64,000 bases of DNA from Mucilaginibacter sp. OK098 (GTDB lineage: Bacteria; Bacteroidota; Bacteroidia; Sphingobacteriales; Sphingobacteriaceae), in contig NZ_FRCM01000009.1 in the NCBI RefSeq assembly GCF_900142915.1, positions 124,001-188,000 on the forward strand, in the 5' to 3' direction. This document shows, in pieces, positions 60,913-64,000 of this stretch. The notes below the pieces were generated by a model. It did no database searches. It was given only the letters and a program-made list of their open reading frames with translations, and was not told the origin of the DNA. How positions within the stretch are numbered: the stretch's first letter is position 1; every line of letters begins with the position of its first letter. The position numbers were made by a program, and so were the translations under genes.

Positions 60913-60996
60913 TTATTTACTCACTGCTTTTTTTGCAGGGAACAATGGTAATACGATAACAGCTAACAAGGCAACAACTTCTAATACAACTAACAT
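60913..60996 (-). CDS. 27-residue single-span membrane peptide
   Basis: The ATG at 60996 opens a 27-codon frame: MLVVLEVVALLAVIVLPLFP then AKKAVSK and a stop at 60913-60915. It is one hydrophobic span with an acidic residue near the N-terminus and a Pro-then-Lys-rich C-terminus, the layout of a regulatory single-span peptide. It has its own terminator 27 bp downstream and an AT-rich leader. Too short for most gene finders. Judged real on composition, the clean stop and terminator; function unknown. Confidence 0.55.
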   Translation of the reverse strand: MLVVLEVVALLAVIVLPLFPAKKAVSK

Positions 60997-61609
60997 GTCT
61001 TTTTGATTTAAATATTTATTTATTAAACGATTAATAGCTTTCAGAAAACAAATTCTTTTCTGTACCAGGGAAGCGACACAAAACATGCCATGTTTAATAA
61101 AATATTTTTTACCCGGAAAACCCGGAAAATTAAATTTATTAAATTTTAAAATTCACTTAAAAAACAGGTGTATTTTTAGTTTTTGCTGATATTTTGAGGC
61201 TCTCCATCAAAAAAAAACGTGTAATCTCAGATATTTGACTGTTTTTTATACCGATGTAACAAATAAGTCTGAAAAATATCAATAATATGATTCGATATTA
61301 ACTTCAGGATAAAAAATTAATTAGGGTGATTTAAGCTTTAGCCGTTTGATTTAATGCCACCCGCAATTTGCCATATTTTTGTAAAAAAGGCTCTTGAAAT
61401 GAAGGGTGGGGTGACCGCTTAGCTATTTAAAATATTTTTTTGACAATTTGTCAGCCAGCATGACAAGGGCTTGGATTTTTAAAAAATCATCAAAATTTTT
61501 CATGACACGATGCTGCCAAAATGGCCATTATGATAACTAAAAGCCTGTAAAACCTGGGCAATCATTTCCCTTTAGCTGTTTGGTATCAATAGTAGCTATG
61601 CCAATATTT
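60997..61609. other. AT-rich gene-free region
   Basis: No gene seen apart from the small peptide downstream. TGACAATTTGTCA (61441-61453) is a palindrome, followed by CATGACAAG at 61459-61467; it could be a regulator site. Otherwise poly-A/T tracts. Confidence 0.5.
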
Positions 61610-63019
61610 TTATTGTACGGTAACAACGGCTGCGCTGCCTGCCGGTACATTAACTATAAAACTGGTTTTATTAGGCGTATAATTTTCAGTTGCTGACGGA
61701 CTAAATGTGCCATCAGCGTTTACCTTGCTTCCGCCAAATGTAACATCTGTAGCTGAAGTAATTGAAGGTGCGGTAAGCCTGCTTACTGCTATGGATGAAA
61801 TATTTTTACCCCTTACTATATTAAAGTCAAAGCTTTTATTGAGGTTTTTATTTATAAGGGTTAAGGAATAGGTGCCGTTGGTAAGGCTGGTGTGTGCACT
61901 GCAGTAGTCGGCTTCATCAATTTTGGTTGAAATAGATCTTCCGTTTATACTGCCATATTTAAAGGCCAGCATGGCATAGTACTCCGGCTTTGCCTTAAGC
62001 ACACCATTTTCCTTCATAACAGGCGAATAGTACAGACCAATGCCTGTATGAAAATTAATCCCCTGGCAGCCATTGTCAGCTAAGATCCACATTGCATCAA
62101 GCGCCCACAGCGCTGAGGCAAATACATCGCTTACACCGGGCTTGCCCCCTCCATAAACATTATTGCATTCCGTAACGCGGAAAGGCGGCTGATTTTTAGA
62201 TGTAGAAGCTTTGAATGATTGAAGCAGTCCGGCAAGCTTTAAACTGTGCCCTAAAATGGAATGATAATCAATGCCAGGGTTACTTGCGGGCCCTGTTTCA
62301 TAGTAATGCCCATCCTGGAGTTTTACATTTACATCAGTGCTTTCGTTGTCTGTAAAGGCTGTTATCCAGTAGGTATTAAAAGCAATATCGGGGCCGGCAA
62401 AATTGGCTCCGGGCACTGCCTTTTGTACGGCAGATTGGTATCCCCTCCATTCAGAAAGAAAATCATTGAACGAATATCCCGGGTTGCGGTGGTGTGTATA
62501 GGGCCCAAAGGCATCCGGTTCATTACCCGATTGAAAGGCATACAGGCTACTCCCTAAGCTTTGGTAAACGTACGCTGCTTCACTTGCGGCTACCCCGGAA
62601 TCATTATTAGCTAAATTTAAACCAAACAAAACCGGCCAGCCCGTAACCTTTGCAAAAGCAGATAAACGATCAATGTCAGTTGTGGTGATTGAATTCGGTG
62701 GAGTATCTCCATTACGTTCAGTTCCTGTCCATGTTATAAAGTCGCTGGTGGCGCCGCCCATTCTTAAAACACCGGGGCCAACATTTTTTAGCAGTTGAAT
62801 AAGTACTTTGTTATTTGCATTTAAAAAGTTTATATCCTGTTCTAAAATGCCGGTTTCAAAACTAAGGCCTTCAAACGTTGCCGGGATTAAATTGCCGGGG
62901 TGGCTTTCATCAAAAGTTACATTGGCTGTGTGATCATTAATTATAAGGTCTTCCGGATGATCCTTGTGGCAGGAAACCAGCACCACAGCCAGTAAAATTA
63001 TAAGCCAAAATTTATTCAT
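61610..63019 (-). CDS. GH79-like glycoside hydrolase lipoprotein
   Basis: 469 residues from the ATG at 63019 (MNKFWLIILLAVVLVSCHKD, lipobox LVSC); the longer frame to 63088 lacks a signal peptide. (beta/alpha)8 barrel of the heparanase/beta-glucuronidase (GH79) sort: acid/base Glu in FQSGNEPDAFG and nucleophile Glu in FRVTECNNVYGGG. A C-terminal beta-sandwich domain (about 385-469) follows. Surface or periplasmic. The family is inferred from the two motifs and overall order; GH39 or GH30 relatives are alternatives. Divergent from the GH3 gene. Confidence 0.75.
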   Translation of the reverse strand: MNKFWLIILLAVVLVSCHKDHPEDLIINDHTANVTFDESHPGNLIPATFEGLSFETGILEQDINFLNANNKVLIQLLKNVGPGVLRMGGATSDFITWTGTERNGDTPPNSITTTDIDRLSAFAKVTGWPVLFGLNLANNDSGVAASEAAYVYQSLGSSLYAFQSGNEPDAFGPYTHHRNPGYSFNDFLSEWRGYQSAVQKAVPGANFAGPDIAFNTYWITAFTDNESTDVNVKLQDGHYYETGPASNPGIDYHSILGHSLKLAGLLQSFKASTSKNQPPFRVTECNNVYGGGKPGVSDVFASALWALDAMWILADNGCQGINFHTGIGLYYSPVMKENGVLKAKPEYYAMLAFKYGSINGRSISTKIDEADYCSAHTSLTNGTYSLTLINKNLNKSFDFNIVRGKNISSIAVSRLTAPSITSATDVTFGGSKVNADGTFSPSATENYTPNKTSFIVNVPAGSAAVVTVQ

Positions 63020-63317
63020 GTGAAAAGGTACGATACCGTTATAAAGATATATAAATATCCGGTTTGTAACATAAACATTACGTTGCATATTAAATAAGTG
63101 TAACAGGCTTTAAATAATATAATACCAATAAGTATTTGTCTGCTCTTTTTGGCTTTTCATCTATATTTCTGAGCCTCTTATCTATTACTATATTTAGTAA
63201 TAATTTATATATTTACTTTTAATTGTGTCAAACAAACACAATGGTATAATAAGACCTCATCATACTATAACCTGTTAAATACACTTAATTTATTTAAACC
63301 AATTGTTGTACTTAATT

Positions 63318-64000
63318 ATGAAGAAAAATCTGCGTATCCCTGTCGCGCTTTGCCTTTTGGGCGCATCGTCATTAGTAATATTAGGCGCCATGACCGCCGG
63401 TACATCTATCACCCTGGTAAAAAAACAAGCAGTTGCCGATAGTTCGGGAATTGTTTTGGTGAAAAATATAAACGGGCCAACGCTGGGCTATTCACCAGCA
63501 TCGGGTGTAAAAATATTGACGGTTGATGGCTTATCTTTTAAGGACCTGAATAAAAATGGCAAGCTTGATAAATATGAAGACTGGCGCTTACCGGTTGATG
63601 AACGCGCAAAGGACCTGGCATCCAAAATGTCTGTAGAACAAATTGCCGGGTTAATGCTGTACAGTATTCACCAGGCTATCCCGGCATTGGCCGGTCCGTT
63701 TGGGCGGGGTACCTATAACGGTAAGCTTTTTAAGGATGGTGGAGTTGATCCGTCATGGGTAACAGATCAGCAAAAAGATTTTTTAATAAAAGATAATTTA
63801 AGGCATGTGCTGGTTACCTCGGTTCAAAGTCCGGAAGTAGCTGCTAAATGGAACAATAATGTACAGGCTCTGGTTGAAGGGGCTGGTTTAGGCATCCCGG
63901 CAAATAATAGCTCCGATCCGCGGCACAGCGCCTTTTCGGGTGTGGAATACACTGCCGGGGCAGGTGGCAAGATCTCACAATGGCCAGATCAGCTTGGTTT
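63318..64000 (+). CDS. Glycoside hydrolase family 3 protein, cut by the right window edge
   Basis: The frame from ATG 63318 remains open to the window end (227 codons seen of perhaps 750-850). A signal anchor (LCLLGASSLVILGAMTAG) is followed by the GH3 entry FKDLNKNGKLDKYEDWRLPV and DERAKDLASKMSVEQIAGLM. The barrel then runs through GIPANNSSDPRHS. Beta-glucosidase or beta-xylosidase-type enzyme; the nucleophile Asp lies beyond the edge. Together with the divergent GH79-like gene it may belong to a glycan-degradation locus. Confidence 0.9.
   Translation, partial: MKKNLRIPVALCLLGASSLVILGAMTAGTSITLVKKQAVADSSGIVLVKNINGPTLGYSPASGVKILTVDGLSFKDLNKNGKLDKYEDWRLPVDERAKDLASKMSVEQIAGLMLYSIHQAIPALAGPFGRGTYNGKLFKDGGVDPSWVTDQQKDFLIKDNLRHVLVTSVQSPEVAAKWNNNVQALVEGAGLGIPANNSSDPRHSAFSGVEYTAGAGGKISQWPDQLG

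Overview
The window looks like the chromosome of a Bacteroidetes bacterium of the family Sphingobacteriaceae; Mucilaginibacter or Pedobacter would fit best, but this is inferred from gene content only. Supporting signs are a SusC-type receptor, DUF5690, a LytS/LytTR pair, a carboxypeptidase-regulatory/OMP beta-barrel protein, a CarB without its regulatory domain, many lipobox proteins, TAnnTTTG promoter elements and few Shine-Dalgarno sequences. No rRNA, tRNA or CRISPR was seen.

Layout. 1-10300: a phosphonate-catabolism locus: SusC receptor (cut by the left edge), PhnZ-like HD oxygenase, XRE-cupin regulator, PhnX-like phosphonatase, DUF5690 transporter, FAD amine oxidase-like enzyme, and a Tat-exported phosphocholine-type phospholipase C. 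A near-identical 42-bp box lies in front of both susC and the phosphonatase operon, which ties the outer-membrane receptor to C-P bond cleavage. 10300-18100: housekeeping and small genes (HIT protein, greA with a terminator-containing leader, panD, a TonB-like MORN protein, a GH25 muramidase, an alpha/beta hydrolase). 18300-23760: an AT-rich defence island with a MazG-like pyrophosphohydrolase, a frameshifted N-terminal head domain, a McrB-type AAA+ NTPase and a McrC-type DUF2357 nuclease, bracketed by related palindromic repeats. 24200-33700: carB, an unusual membrane protein, an NHL-propeller lipoprotein, Uma2, NUDIX, and a LemA-TPM-TPM operon. 34080-37250: a 3-keto-glycoside type cluster (DUF1080, GMC dehydrogenase with a Cys cluster, gluconate-dehydrogenase subunit 3). 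37600-43040: CBS protein, acyltransferase, PD40 propeller, DEAD helicase, GH43. 43090-49400: a tripartite RND efflux operon. 49890-55500: LytTR/LytS two-component pair, a large outer-membrane barrel protein, YceI. 55770-60800: small domain proteins, a cNMP-sensing histidine kinase, a GNAT, an OsmC/Fe-S fusion, a PIN toxin-antitoxin pair, small membrane proteins and a 27-residue transmembrane peptide. 61610-64000: a GH79-like lipoprotein facing a truncated GH3 glucosidase.

Intergenic DNA is unusually rich in degenerate, phrase-like short repeats of several unrelated families, plus larger palindromic elements. They sometimes extend ORFs at their 5' ends and were used here to trim starts. The observations judged most worth checking are the shared operator linking susC with the phosphonatase operon, the broken head domain of McrB, the greA leader terminator and the small membrane peptide.
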